Shown: positions 8,155-16,387 of the stretch, piece by piece
How positions within the stretch are numbered: the stretch's first letter is position 1
How the letters are laid out: each line of letters starts with the position of its first letter
Assembly: GCF_023347295.1 (NCBI RefSeq)
Contig: NZ_CP094469.1
Span: 1,984,001-2,048,000, forward strand
Source of the DNA: Faecalibacterium sp. I3-3-33
Lineage (GTDB): Bacteria > Bacillota > Clostridia > Oscillospirales > Ruminococcaceae
Length of the DNA: 64,000 nucleotides
Direction: 5' to 3'
The notes under the pieces: model-generated
The model's database searches: none
Seen by the model: the letters and a program-made list of their open reading frames with translations, nothing else
Told to the model about the DNA's origin: nothing
Position numbers and translations under genes: made by a program

Positions 8155-9081
8155 ATGATCAACCTGAAAATCGATCCGGAGTTCCAGTCCCAGATTCCTC
8201 CTCTGACCAATGATGAATTTAAGCAGCTTGAAGAGAATATCCTGAAAGAGGGCAAGCTGATTTCTCCTTTGATCGTGTGGAACAACACCTTTGTTGACGG
8301 ACACAATCGTTATGCCATCCTCCAGAAACACCCGGAGATTTATTTTTCCACCATGCCGCTCCCGTTTGAAAGCAGAGAAGAAGTTCTCGCTTGGATTTGC
8401 AAAAACCAGTTGGGACGGCGCAATTTAACCCCGGAGCAGAAGTACTACCTGATGGGCAAACAGTATGAAGCCGAAAAAGCCGCGCACGGCGGTGATCGCA
8501 AGAGCAGCGATGCAAAATCAAGTTCGCTAAAAGCGAACTTGATCGACAACAGCAAAACCTGCGACCGAATCGCAGAAGAAAACGGAGTGAGCAAGGACAC
8601 CGTTATCCGCGCCTCGAAGTATATGAAAGGCGTGGAGATCGCAGAAGAACTGATGCCGGGGCTAAAGCAGAGCATCCTGTCCGGACAGACGAAAGTGTCC
8701 AAAGCGGATATGCACCACCTTGCCAGGACGGCCTACCATGACCGGGCACAAACTTTGCAGGATATTCTGCACCCGGAGCTGAAGGTGGAACCGACGCCTG
8801 ACGCTGACGGTGTGATCCGCGTTCCGGGCAAAGCGCCTGTCATGCCATTCCGAAAGTTTGAATCGGTTTACGACAGCGATGCTTACCCGGAGGATGTACG
8901 GTACGAGTATGTGGCGTTGGAAGAACTCACTACTCGTTTCCGTATTTCGTTCAACTACCAGTTGGAGCAGATGCCCGATAATGCACAGCGTGATGTGATT
9001 CTGGAGATCATTCACAAGCATAAGGACTACCTTGCTTCTCTGGAAGCCGCACTCGCAGATGTTAAAGACCAGACAGCATAA
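8155..9081 (+). CDS. ParB/Spo0J-like nuclease-domain protein
   Basis: This protein of about 308 residues has an N-terminal ParB-type domain: L..NILKEGKLISPLIVW, then the VDGHNRY signature near residue 45 and the RRNLTP.QK segment near 85. A helix-turn-helix (AEENGVSKDTVIRASKY) follows near 145. Such proteins bind DNA and act in partitioning, replication control or transcription of mobile elements. ATG 8155 is chosen over 8149 because AAAGGAG lies 7 bases before it. It starts 12 bases after mobA, so it belongs to the mob operon. No ParA partner is seen. Confidence 0.8.
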   Translation: MINLKIDPEFQSQIPPLTNDEFKQLEENILKEGKLISPLIVWNNTFVDGHNRYAILQKHPEIYFSTMPLPFESREEVLAWICKNQLGRRNLTPEQKYYLMGKQYEAEKAAHGGDRKSSDAKSSSLKANLIDNSKTCDRIAEENGVSKDTVIRASKYMKGVEIAEELMPGLKQSILSGQTKVSKADMHHLARTAYHDRAQTLQDILHPELKVEPTPDADGVIRVPGKAPVMPFRKFESVYDSDAYPEDVRYEYVALEELTTRFRISFNYQLEQMPDNAQRDVILEIIHKHKDYLASLEAALADVKDQTA

Positions 9082-9129
9082 CATCAGGCACATGGTATGC
9101 TGTTCACAGATGTCCAAAGGAGCGTGCGT

Positions 9130-9393
9130 TTGAACAAAAAGAAAAAGTCCACAAACACTTCCCCTTATCCCGATGAAGTCATTGACCGTCTGGCGCGGGC
9201 ATTCTACCCGGCCATCCTTGCCTGCTGGAACAGCGAGGAAGGGCAAAGAGAATTTGCTGCATGGCAGGCGGAGCAGGCTCATCATGCAAACAACGAAAAA
9301 CAGGAAGTTCCCACTTGCTGGGTATTCGTAAAACAGTTTTCGAGAAATGACACGGCAACTGCCTGTCAGGATTGGTTACGAGTACCCGGCTAG
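9130..9393 (+). CDS. Small mobile-element protein, homologue of 38052-38228
   Basis: The 87-residue protein probably starts at TTG 9130, a few bases after AAAGGAG. The opening LNKKKKS, the PYPDEVI and the FNSEEGQRE-type motif (here WNSEEGQREF) match the 58-residue protein that follows the relaxase of element 2, which also starts at TTG. The last 30 residues have no counterpart there. No known domain is recognised. Conservation behind mob genes in two elements points to a role in mobilisation or maintenance. Confidence 0.6.
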   Translation: MNKKKKSTNTSPYPDEVIDRLARAFYPAILACWNSEEGQREFAAWQAEQAHHANNEKQEVPTCWVFVKQFSRNDTATACQDWLRVPG

Positions 9394-9635
9394 GCCGAGG
9401 AATCATCAAGTCCCATGTCCGCACCGTCAAGGTGTTGGGTATGGGGCTTTTTGCATTTCAGGAACGTGTACATCTCTGGAAAGGTGTAACACACTAGACT
9501 TTGTACCAAAGTCGTGTGCCAAGGGTGCTGCGCCCCTTTGGAATCCCTGCTTACATCGCCTGTGGGCGATGTAGATTCGCCGCACAGAAAGCTCTCACAA
9601 AAGGCACACCCGGCTGTCTGCGGCGAGGAGAAGGC
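9394..9635. other. Gene-free spacer after the small mob gene
   Basis: I see no ORF with a ribosome site. The stretch leads into the oriT-like block and contains short GC-rich inverted repeats such as CGCCTGTGGGCG at 9559. Confidence 0.4.
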
Positions 9636-9717
9636 ACTTCTGCGGAAGTGTAATAACCCACTATGACACTTTCATCCCTGTGGTCTGCAAAGTGTAGTGG
9701 GCTCTCCGAGGGGGAAA
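9636..9717. other. oriT-like conserved inverted repeat, element 1 copy
   Basis: Arms CCCACTATGACACTTT (about 9658-9673) and AAAGTGTAGTGGG (9690-9702) form an imperfect inverted repeat, followed by CTCCGAGGGGGAA. The whole block recurs in reverse orientation at 36626-36718, directly upstream of the element 2 relaxase. Position and symmetry suggest a transfer origin; no nick site can be fixed from sequence alone. Confidence 0.5.
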
Positions 9718-9748
9718 CGGCTATATAGGGTGCGCTTCGGGCAAATCG

Positions 9749-9789
9749 CTGCGTACGTGCGTACCAATCTCTCGTACGCACGTACGCAG
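9749..9789. repeat. GTACG palindrome (iteron-like), element 1
   Basis: Two perfect 16-base arms (CTGCGTACGTGCGTAC and GTACGCACGTACGCAG) surround a 9-base loop. The same CGTACG core is reiterated at 36333-36482 in element 2, next to the paired oriT-like block. It is likely a binding site for a replication or partition protein. Confidence 0.55.
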
Positions 9790-9887
9790 TAAAACGGCTA
9801 AAATCTCCTATATAGGGGTGTTCTTCTGGAAATCAATATGATATACTCAACTTAACCAACCATCAACTAATAGGAGGCGGTAATATT

Positions 9888-10172
9888 ATGGGAAAAACTT
9901 TTGTGTGTAGCTTATGCCGTAATGGAATCATTGGCGGTGGTTTGTACATTGATGAACAGAGCATTACATATTCAACTCAAAAGCTCACAGTCAGTCCACT
10001 GTATCGCAACCTTGTATTGCCCATGAACGAGATAAGGGAGCTTTCATGGAGTCAGATGGTCGTTCCTGTTGCAGCAATTTCCATGAAAGATGGAGAATGT
10101 TATAAATTTATCATATATAACAAATCAGGATTTGAAAAGGCATATAAGCAATATAGCAACCACCAAGAATGA
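9888..10172 (+). CDS. Small hypothetical protein, possibly PH/GRAM-like
   Basis: This 94-residue protein has a strong AGGAGG ribosome site. It has a CSLC pair near the N-terminus, a GGGLYIDEQSITY strand pair and a LPMNEIRELSW segment, which together suggest a small beta-rich pleckstrin-like fold ending in a helix. There is no membrane segment. The leader upstream has a TATATAGGGGTG stretch and AT-rich sequence that could hold the promoter. It sits between the oriT-like block and the recombinase module of element 1. The function is not known. Confidence 0.5.
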   Translation: MGKTFVCSLCRNGIIGGGLYIDEQSITYSTQKLTVSPLYRNLVLPMNEIRELSWSQMVVPVAAISMKDGECYKFIIYNKSGFEKAYKQYSNHQE

Positions 10173-10234
10173 AATCACCTAGCAGGGTTTGGGGCAGGCA
10201 CGCCCCAACAAGAAGCTGTCCCAAAAGGGCAAGA

Positions 10235-10277
10235 ATTTTCAAGAATTGAAAATTTGTGGCCACGGGACGATTCTTGC
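10235..10277 (-). repeat. 43-bp repeat, right copy (inverted partner at 5795-5837)
   Basis: The reverse complement of this stretch matches 5795-5837 with one mismatch. It lies about 60 bases upstream of the TnpW-like gene, beside a GGGGC/GCCCC hairpin at 10190-10212. Confidence 0.7.
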
Positions 10278-10336
10278 TCTCACGAAAACCCATACTTTTT
10301 GAAAATCCGCTTTTCGCAGCCAAAGGAGGATGCACC

Positions 10337-10801
10337 ATGAAAAAAGAGATCGAAGCCTTCGTCAACGCAGCCAACGAGCAGGAGTTGGAAGCCGCATGGA
10401 ATAACCTCTCGGCAGAGGAACAGCGAGTTTTCGAGCAGCTCATGGAGGAAGAACCACCCGAAGATGCACTGGCATTTTTCGCACAGCTGTATGATGATGC
10501 CCCGAAAGAGCAGACCAGCGAGACTGTGAACATCTCCGAAAATGAAATCTATTTCAAGCGGAAGCCCTTGACCGAAGAGCAGAAGAAACACAGCTCTTAT
10601 GTGGACGAGAACGGCAACCTCCATGTCAAGAACCTGTCCGCTTTCTGGATTCCAGAACTGACCACCACGGAGAAAGTCGGTCACACCACCTACACCGTGA
10701 CCGGCAGCTATGAGGGCAAGGAGTCCTTTTTGAAGAAGCTGGAGCGCATTGTTGCCAAGAACGCCCAGCAAAAATTTGAAGATGAGGGTGCAGACGAATG
10801 A
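10337..10801 (+). CDS. TnpW-like transposon protein
   Basis: This 154-residue acidic protein starts at ATG 10337, six bases after AAAGGAGG. The C-terminal YTVTGSYEGKESFLKKLERI pattern resembles the short TnpW proteins of Tn4451/TnpX-type elements. The N-terminal 60 residues are helical and rich in Glu, possibly a second domain. It overlaps the longest frame of the recombinase gene by ATGA, which supports joint expression. In this family the protein is thought to assist the recombinase; its exact role is not established. Confidence 0.6.
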   Translation: MKKEIEAFVNAANEQELEAAWNNLSAEEQRVFEQLMEEEPPEDALAFFAQLYDDAPKEQTSETVNISENEIYFKRKPLTEEQKKHSSYVDENGNLHVKNLSAFWIPELTTTEKVGHTTYTVTGSYEGKESFLKKLERIVAKNAQQKFEDEGADE

Positions 10802-10884
10802 CAACTGCGTCCAATTCTGCTATACTTGACCCGGTAACCAATCCTGTACCGACAGTTGCTCCACAGAGTAAGGAGGACACAACA

Positions 10885-12522
10885 ATGTCTGGAGCAACGA
10901 ATAAAATCACCGCACTTTACTGCCGACTGTCGCAAGAGGACGCACGGCTCGGCGAAAGCCTGTCCATTGAGAACCAGAAGGCTATCCTTCTGGAATACGC
11001 CAAAAAGAACCACTTCCCGAACCCGGTGTTCTTTGTGGATGATGGCTACTCCGGCACGAACTATGACCGCCCCGGCTTTCAGAGTATGCTGGTCGAGATC
11101 GAAGCAGGGCGTGTAGGAATCGTTATCACGAAAGACCTGTCCCGACTGGGGCGCAACTCTGCCTTGACGGGTCTGTACACAAACTTTACCTTTCCCCAGT
11201 ATGGCGTTCGCTACATTGCCATTAACGACAATTACGACACCATTGACCCGAACAGCGTAAACAACGATTTTGCGGGTATTAAGAACTGGTTCAACGAGTT
11301 TTACGCCCGCGATACCAGCCGCAAGATTCGGGCTGTCCAGAAGGCCAAGGGAGAGCGTGGAGTGCCGCTGACGGTCAATGTTCCGTACGGCTATGTAAAA
11401 GACCCGGAGAACCCGAAGCATTGGCTTGTTGACCCGGAAGCGGCTGCGATTGTGAAGCGCATCTTCTCCATGTGCATGGAGGGACGTGGCCCGACCCAAA
11501 TTGCAAACCAACTGTGGGTGGACAAAGTTCTGACTCCCACCGCCTACAAGCTGAGCCATGGCCGGAGTACAAACGCACCTGCCCCGGAAGACCCTTACCG
11601 CTGGGATAAAAGAGCAGTAAGTTTGATTCTGGAACGCCGGGAGTACACTGGCTGCACAGTCAACTTCAAGACCTATACTAACTCTATCTGGGATAAAAAG
11701 AGACATCTGAATCCTGTGGAAAATCAGGCTATCTTCCCGGATACACATGAGCGCATTATTGACGATGATGTGTTTGAAAAGGTTCAGGAGATTCGTAACC
11801 AGCGTCACCGCATGACTCGGACAGGCAAGAGCAGCATTTTCTCCGGTATGGTCTACTGCGCTGACTGCGGTTCCAAGATGCAATATGGTTCGTCCAACAA
11901 CAGGGACTTCAGTCAAGACTTCTTTGATTGCTCTCTGCACAAGAAGAACGGGAGCAAGTGCAAGGGACACTTCATCCGGGTAAAGGTTCTGGAAGGACGT
12001 GTACTGAGTCATGTTCAGCGGGTGACGGACTACATTCTCCGTCATGAAGACTACTTCCGCAAGGTCATGGAGGAGCAGCTTCGGGTGGAAAGCACCGAAA
12101 AGCTGACCGTCCTGAAGAAGCAGCTTGCCCGGAATGAGAAGCGGATTGCAGACCTCAAACGGCTGTTCATGAAAATCTACGAGGATAACGCCAGCGGAAA
12201 GCTGAGCGATGAACGCTTTGACATGATGAGCCAGAGCTACGATGCCGAACAGAAGCATCTGGAAGAGGAAGCCCTCTCTATCCAGCAGGAAATCGAAGTA
12301 CAGGAACAGCAGATCGAGAATATTGAGAAGTTCGTCCAGAAAGCGCACAAATACGTTCATATTGAAGAACTCACCCCTTATGCTCTCCGTGAACTGGTGT
12401 CAGCCATCTATGTGGATGCCCCGAATAAGTCCAGCGGAAAGCGGGTGCAGCACATCCATATCAAGTACGATGGGCTGGGGTACATCCCTCTGGATGAACT
12501 GGAAGCAAAAGAAAAGGCGTGA
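10885..12522 (+). CDS. Large serine recombinase, TnpX type
   Basis: This protein of about 545 residues has a resolvase-type catalytic domain at the N-terminus: ITALYCRLSQED places the nucleophile Ser near residue 16, with KDLSRLGRN near 85. It continues with the recombinase domain (PYGYVKDPE), a zinc ribbon (CADCG near 327, with C..HKK..C later) and a long coiled coil (380-480). It should excise and integrate element 1. ATG 10885 has AAGGAGG 8 bases upstream; ATG 10798 is an in-frame alternative overlapping the previous gene. A GGCGTGAC-CGAA-GTCACGCC hairpin covers the stop codon. Confidence 0.9.
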   Translation: MSGATNKITALYCRLSQEDARLGESLSIENQKAILLEYAKKNHFPNPVFFVDDGYSGTNYDRPGFQSMLVEIEAGRVGIVITKDLSRLGRNSALTGLYTNFTFPQYGVRYIAINDNYDTIDPNSVNNDFAGIKNWFNEFYARDTSRKIRAVQKAKGERGVPLTVNVPYGYVKDPENPKHWLVDPEAAAIVKRIFSMCMEGRGPTQIANQLWVDKVLTPTAYKLSHGRSTNAPAPEDPYRWDKRAVSLILERREYTGCTVNFKTYTNSIWDKKRHLNPVENQAIFPDTHERIIDDDVFEKVQEIRNQRHRMTRTGKSSIFSGMVYCADCGSKMQYGSSNNRDFSQDFFDCSLHKKNGSKCKGHFIRVKVLEGRVLSHVQRVTDYILRHEDYFRKVMEEQLRVESTEKLTVLKKQLARNEKRIADLKRLFMKIYEDNASGKLSDERFDMMSQSYDAEQKHLEEEALSIQQEIEVQEQQIENIEKFVQKAHKYVHIEELTPYALRELVSAIYVDAPNKSSGKRVQHIHIKYDGLGYIPLDELEAKEKA

Positions 12523-12637
12523 CCGAAGTCACGCCAAATCTTCCCCATTTAGGGAACTTTTGCAAATACTGTTTTATGGGAACTCTGCTCTGGGGAACTC
12601 CCTGTTGTACATATCGCTATCGTCTGTGGCTTTTGCC

Positions 12638-12670
12638 AGGGTGCGTCCGGGTGGGCGCACCCTGTTTTTT
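12638..12670 (+). terminator. Terminator at the right end of element 1
   Basis: The stem AGGGTGCG...CGCACCCT is followed by GTTTTTTGTTTT. A closely related hairpin with the same downstream sequence lies at 38287-38320 at the end of element 2. Confidence 0.7.
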
Positions 12671-12679
12671 GTTTTGCCC

Positions 12680-12784
12680 TTAATCTTCTAACCCATGGCT
12701 TCCAGCTACTTTTTTCAAATACTCCTCCGGCTCACCATTCAAAATCAAATCGGCATAGCCCTGCAGGCATTGTAGATGAGGTAT
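12680..12784 (-). pseudogene. 3' remnant of the small gene duplicated at 27059 and 38327
   Basis: Only the last 34 codons or so survive (GYADLILNGEPEEYLKKVAGS.GLED pattern); the N-terminal two thirds are missing. The remaining residues are nearly identical to the intact copies at 27059-27310 and 38327-38578. Homology ends abruptly near 12784, which probably marks an old recombination junction. Confidence 0.75.
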
Positions 12785-12901
12785 CCATTTCTACGACAAA
12801 TCCTTGGAGTATACCCAGTTTGTGATGGGTGGAGAAATCGAGCATTATCTTTCCCTCGCCTGCGACCATGGCAGACTGGAAGATCAACATATATTGACAG
12901 C
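12785..12901. other. Spacer with an open but startless frame
   Basis: A plus-strand frame reads FYDKSLEYTQFVMGGE and continues for about 40 codons, which looks like decayed coding sequence, but it has no start or ribosome site and I cannot assign it to a family. Confidence 0.3.
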
Positions 12902-12950
12902 AAACCGACCACTGGCCTGTACTAGAATACAGGTTCGTGGTCGGTTTTTA
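12902..12950. terminator. Terminator between element 1 and the sugar operon
   Basis: Perfect 11-base arms AAACCGACCAC and GTGGTCGGTTT enclose a second stem CTGTA/TACAG, with TTTTATTAT on the plus side. It lies directly after the stop of the minus-strand kinase gene and probably works in both directions. Confidence 0.75.
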
Positions 12951-13883
12951 TTATATCTTAACTTCGTCTAATGCTGGCATCGCCGGAATTGCACCGTGGC
13001 GACTGGTGGTGATGCTGGCCGCTTTGTTGGCAAAAGCCCGAATGGCTTCCAGTTTGTCCACAGTCAGGGTGTCCAGCTCTTCCTTGCAGAGCTTGGACAG
13101 GGCAGCACCAAAGAAGGTATTCCCTGCGCCGTTGGTGTCGCCCACCTTGCAGGGAACGCCGGCCACATGGCCGGTTTTCTCTCCAAAGCGGTAGAATACG
13201 CCGTTTGCACCCAAGGTGACAAAAATCAGTCGGATGCCGTTCTGTGCCAGTTGTGCCGTGCCACTTTCGCAGTCGGTGGTGCCGGTGAGCAGGGGCAGTT
13301 CTTCATCGGACACTTTCAAGATATCCACCAGCGGCAGGGGTGCTTTCATCTGAGCAATGGCATCCTCTTTGTTCTTCCAGAGGTTGGCACGGTAATTCGG
13401 GTCATAAGTAATGACAGCACCCAGCTTTTTGGCGCGGGCAGCAGCATCCAGCGTAGCGGTGCGGGAGGGGTCGGCGGTCAGGCTGACAGAACCGAAGTGG
13501 ACGATTTTCGCGGCTTTCAGAGCCTTGTCCGAAATGTCCTCTTTGCTCAGCATCACGTCGGCGTTGGCGCTGCGGTAGAAGCTGAAATTCCGCTCACCGG
13601 TGGCATCCACCGACACGACTGCCATGGTGGTGGGGTGGTCTGCATCCACCGCCATGCCGGAAACGTCTACCTTGTTTTCTGCCAGAACCTCTTTCAGGTA
13701 GCGACCAAAGGCGTCTGCACCCACCTTGCCAATAAAGGCGGTCTGTGCCCCCAGCCGGGCAGCAGCCACCGCCAGATTTGCTGGGGCGCCGCCGGGGTTT
13801 GCGGCAAACTGAGGGATGCCTTTTTCATCCTTGCCGGTCTGGGTCAGGTCGATCAAAACTTCACCGATCGTTACAATATCCAT
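12951..13883 (-). CDS. PfkB-family fructokinase with GAGD changed to GAGN
   Basis: This 310-residue sugar kinase of the ribokinase/PfkB family is the last gene of the sugar operon. The N-terminal GGAPANLAVAAARLG signature (near residue 30) and the YDPNYR and KVSDEEL segments fit bacterial fructokinases that make fructose 6-phosphate. The C-terminal signature reads GDTNGAGNTFFGA: the Asp of GAGD, the catalytic base in this family, is replaced by Asn (codon AAT). Everything else looks intact and in frame. The enzyme may therefore be weak or inactive, or use another base. Fructose would come from sucrose cleavage by the GH13 enzyme upstream. Confidence 0.85.
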   Translation of the reverse strand: MDIVTIGEVLIDLTQTGKDEKGIPQFAANPGGAPANLAVAAARLGAQTAFIGKVGADAFGRYLKEVLAENKVDVSGMAVDADHPTTMAVVSVDATGERNFSFYRSANADVMLSKEDISDKALKAAKIVHFGSVSLTADPSRTATLDAAARAKKLGAVITYDPNYRANLWKNKEDAIAQMKAPLPLVDILKVSDEELPLLTGTTDCESGTAQLAQNGIRLIFVTLGANGVFYRFGEKTGHVAGVPCKVGDTNGAGNTFFGAALSKLCKEELDTLTVDKLEAIRAFANKAASITTSRHGAIPAMPALDEVKI

Positions 13884-13894
13884 GGTTGCTCCTT

Positions 13895-15730
13895 TCAGCG
13901 GCGCACCAGCAGTGCCTGATAGGGTTTCAGCTCCACATCCGCCAGCCAGACGGAAGCTCCATCTGCGGTCTGATACTCGCCGCCCAGAGCGTCCAGACTT
14001 GCCCCTGCCGGGTACTCGGTAAAGTTGAACAGTCCCACCAGCGTTTCCTCGCCGCGCTTGCGCACCAGTGCCAGCACGCCGGGGTTATGGCTGTCCCATG
14101 TGGTCACCCACGCATCCGGGGCAAAGCAGGGGTCTGCCCGCATTTTGCGCAGTTCTTCCATGCCCTGCCACAGAGCGTTTTGCAGCGTGCCTTTCCGGGT
14201 GCGCTGCTTTGCATCCTCCCAGTTGAATTTGCTGCGGTGCAGATTGCGGCTGTCCTCTACGCGGTCGGGGTCGTTTTTGTAATCCCAGCCATTGCGCTGC
14301 GCAATCTCATCGCCACAGTTCAGCATGGGGAAGCCCTTCAAGAATGCCATGGCGGTGTGCAGCAAAAGGTCACGCTTTACGGCGTAGTCCAGTGCGATTT
14401 TATCGCCCTTTTCCAGTGCCTGCTCCACGCCGCACAGGCTGGCGGTGGTGCCGCAGCTCCGGGCATCGCCGGTGGCAGGGTCGTAATTGTACAGCTCACC
14501 CTTTGCCCAGCTGCCAGGGAAATTGCCCTCGTAGAAGTGGTACAGGTATTCCTTGTGCTTCTGCGGGTCGATGCCAAGCCGGTTTTCCACCGCCTCGTCC
14601 AGACCCCAGCCGATATCATCGTGGCAGCGCAGATAGTTCACGAACCAGCAGTTGTCCGGCAGGGCGTGGAGGGCATCCAGCTGGGCTTTCAGCAGCCGGG
14701 TGTCCCGGCTGGCAAGGGCACCCCACAGGTTGACCATGGTGGACACGTTGTAGAGCATGTGGCATTCCGGTTTTTCCGGCGTGCCGAAATAGGCAGCAAG
14801 CTCCTTGGGTGCCATGACCACCTCGCCCTTGAGGATGACCGCCGGACAGACTACTTCCAGAACCATGCGCAGCATCCGCACGATGGTGTGCACCTGCGGC
14901 AGATTGCGGCAGGTGGTGCCAAGCTGTTTCCAGATATAGGGCACGGCATCAATGCGGAACACTTCCACGCCGAGATTTGCCAGATGCAGGATGCTCTTGG
15001 TCATGTCCACGAACACCGCCGGGTTTGCGTAGTTCAGATCCCACTGGTAGTCGTGGAAGGTGGTCAGCACCCACTTGTGCATTTCCTCGCACCAGGTAAA
15101 GTTGCCGGGTGCGGTGTTGGGGAACACCTGCGGCACGGTCTGCTCGTACTGGTCGGGGATGGTGCGGTCATCATAGAGATGGTAATACGCCTGAAACCAT
15201 GGGTCGCCTGCCTTTGCTGCCATCGCCCAGCGGTGGGTGCTGGCGGTGTGGTTCATCACGAAATCCAGACACAGGCTAATGCCGGCTTTCCGCAGTTCAC
15301 GGGTCAGGTTTTCCAGATCCTTGTTCGTGCCAAGGGCAGGGTCTACGGTGTCGAAATCCTCCACCGCATAGCCGCCATCGTTGTGAGGGTGGGGCATCTG
15401 CAGCAGGGGCATCAGGTGCAGATAGGTCAGCTTCTGCTCTTTCAGGTAGGGCAGCTTCCTTGCCAGCTCTTTCAAATTTCCGGCAAAGAGGTCGGTGTAC
15501 ATGGTCATGCCGAACATATTGCCACGCTTGTACCACTCCGGGTCGGCAGAGCGTGCCTTGTCCAGTGCTTTCAGCTCGGCGCTGCGGGCGTTGTAGGCGT
15601 CTGCCATCTCCCGCTCCAGAACCTCCAGCCCTTCCCGGTTGTGGTACAGTTCCATGAACAGCCATTCCAGCTCGTCCTGATGGCGGGCAAAACGGGTGGA
15701 AAATGCAGTTTGATCCTTCATCGCATTCAT
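13895..15730 (-). CDS. GH13_4-like amylosucrase / sucrose-cleaving enzyme
   Basis: This 611-residue cytoplasmic protein has no signal peptide. An N-terminal helical region (1-90) precedes the barrel. The NDGGYAV motif, the nucleophile Asp in FRIDAV (about 260), the acid/base Glu in LKGEVV (about 302) and RCHDDIGW (about 369) match the amylosucrase subgroup rather than plain amylases; HDDIGW is diagnostic. Such enzymes split sucrose, transferring glucose to a glucan or to water and releasing fructose. This fits the fructokinase 11 bases downstream. Whether it polymerises or only hydrolyses cannot be told from the sequence. Confidence 0.8.
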   Translation of the reverse strand: MNAMKDQTAFSTRFARHQDELEWLFMELYHNREGLEVLEREMADAYNARSAELKALDKARSADPEWYKRGNMFGMTMYTDLFAGNLKELARKLPYLKEQKLTYLHLMPLLQMPHPHNDGGYAVEDFDTVDPALGTNKDLENLTRELRKAGISLCLDFVMNHTASTHRWAMAAKAGDPWFQAYYHLYDDRTIPDQYEQTVPQVFPNTAPGNFTWCEEMHKWVLTTFHDYQWDLNYANPAVFVDMTKSILHLANLGVEVFRIDAVPYIWKQLGTTCRNLPQVHTIVRMLRMVLEVVCPAVILKGEVVMAPKELAAYFGTPEKPECHMLYNVSTMVNLWGALASRDTRLLKAQLDALHALPDNCWFVNYLRCHDDIGWGLDEAVENRLGIDPQKHKEYLYHFYEGNFPGSWAKGELYNYDPATGDARSCGTTASLCGVEQALEKGDKIALDYAVKRDLLLHTAMAFLKGFPMLNCGDEIAQRNGWDYKNDPDRVEDSRNLHRSKFNWEDAKQRTRKGTLQNALWQGMEELRKMRADPCFAPDAWVTTWDSHNPGVLALVRKRGEETLVGLFNFTEYPAGASLDALGGEYQTADGASVWLADVELKPYQALLVRR

Positions 15731-15745
15731 TCCTGTCTTTGCAGT

Positions 15746-16384
15746 TCAGACCAGTTCCAGCAGCTGTCCAAAGGACTTCAGGTTGAAGTCTCCGGCACCG
15801 GCTGCGCTGGCATCTCCCACGCAGGCGACCTGAAAGCCCCCTGCATGGCCCGCCTGTGCACCGGAAACAGCATCCTCGACCACCAGACAGTCCGCCGGTT
15901 CCATGTCCACGAACTGTGCCGCCTTCAGGAACACTTCCGGGTCCGGCTTGGAGCGGGTGATGTTGTTGCCATCGCTGACCGCATCAAAAAAGTTCTCCAG
16001 CCCCAGCCGCTTCAGGATAAAAGGAGTGTTCTTGCTGGAAGAACCGATGGCAAGCCGGAGGCCCTTTGCGCGCAGGGCGTTCAGGGTGTCCCGCACCTCA
16101 TCCGACAGGTCTGCAGTGCTCATCTGATGCAGGCTTTCCCGGTAGATGTCGTTTTTCATCGTGGCAAGCTCTTCCTTTTTGGCATCGGAAAGCGGCTGGC
16201 CCTGATAACGCTCCAGAATGATCTCCAGACTCTCCATGCGGGACACGCCGCGCAGGCGGTTGTTGATGGTTCGGTCAAAGTAGATGCCCATGGAATCCGC
16301 CATCTTTTTCCATGCCTGATAGTGGTATTCATCGGTGGAGCAGATCACACCGTCCAGATCAAAAATGATCGCTTTGAAGTTCAT
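15746..16384 (-). CDS. pgmB: Beta-phosphoglucomutase
   Basis: This 212-residue HAD-family enzyme converts beta-glucose 1-phosphate to glucose 6-phosphate. The DLDGV motif gives nucleophile Asp9 and acid/base Asp11. The family cap-domain segment RLRGVSR and the later SSSKN and KPDPEVFL..A motifs are all present. Its substrate is the product of GH65 phosphorylases, and a GH65 gene lies in the same operon at 21461-23791. It starts 3 bases after the GH13 glucosidase stop, so translation is likely coupled. Confidence 0.93.
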   Translation of the reverse strand: MNFKAIIFDLDGVICSTDEYHYQAWKKMADSMGIYFDRTINNRLRGVSRMESLEIILERYQGQPLSDAKKEELATMKNDIYRESLHQMSTADLSDEVRDTLNALRAKGLRLAIGSSSKNTPFILKRLGLENFFDAVSDGNNITRSKPDPEVFLKAAQFVDMEPADCLVVEDAVSGAQAGHAGGFQVACVGDASAAGAGDFNLKSFGQLLELV

Positions 16385-16387
16385 AAT

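Larger units (their letters stand above)
5795..12784. mobile_element. Mobile element 1: mobilizable, serine-recombinase element (approximate ends)
   Basis: The segment holds a MobC/MobA relaxase pair, a ParB-like gene, an oriT-like inverted repeat, GTACG palindromes, a TnpW-like protein and a large serine recombinase of TnpX type, all on the plus strand. The left limit is set at a 43-bp sequence that recurs inverted at 10235-10277. The right limit is set at the end of a truncated copy of a small gene that also borders element 2. I cannot identify the exact attachment sites, so both ends are approximate. Confidence 0.55.

Noticed and set aside
10708..12360. A 550-codon minus-strand frame opposite the element 1 recombinase
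   Set aside because: The plus-strand recombinase has all family motifs and a strong ribosome site; the antisense product has none.
12785..12901. Plus-strand frame FYDKSLEYTQFVMGGE as a gene
   Set aside because: It has no start codon or ribosome site and runs into a terminator; at best it is decayed coding sequence.
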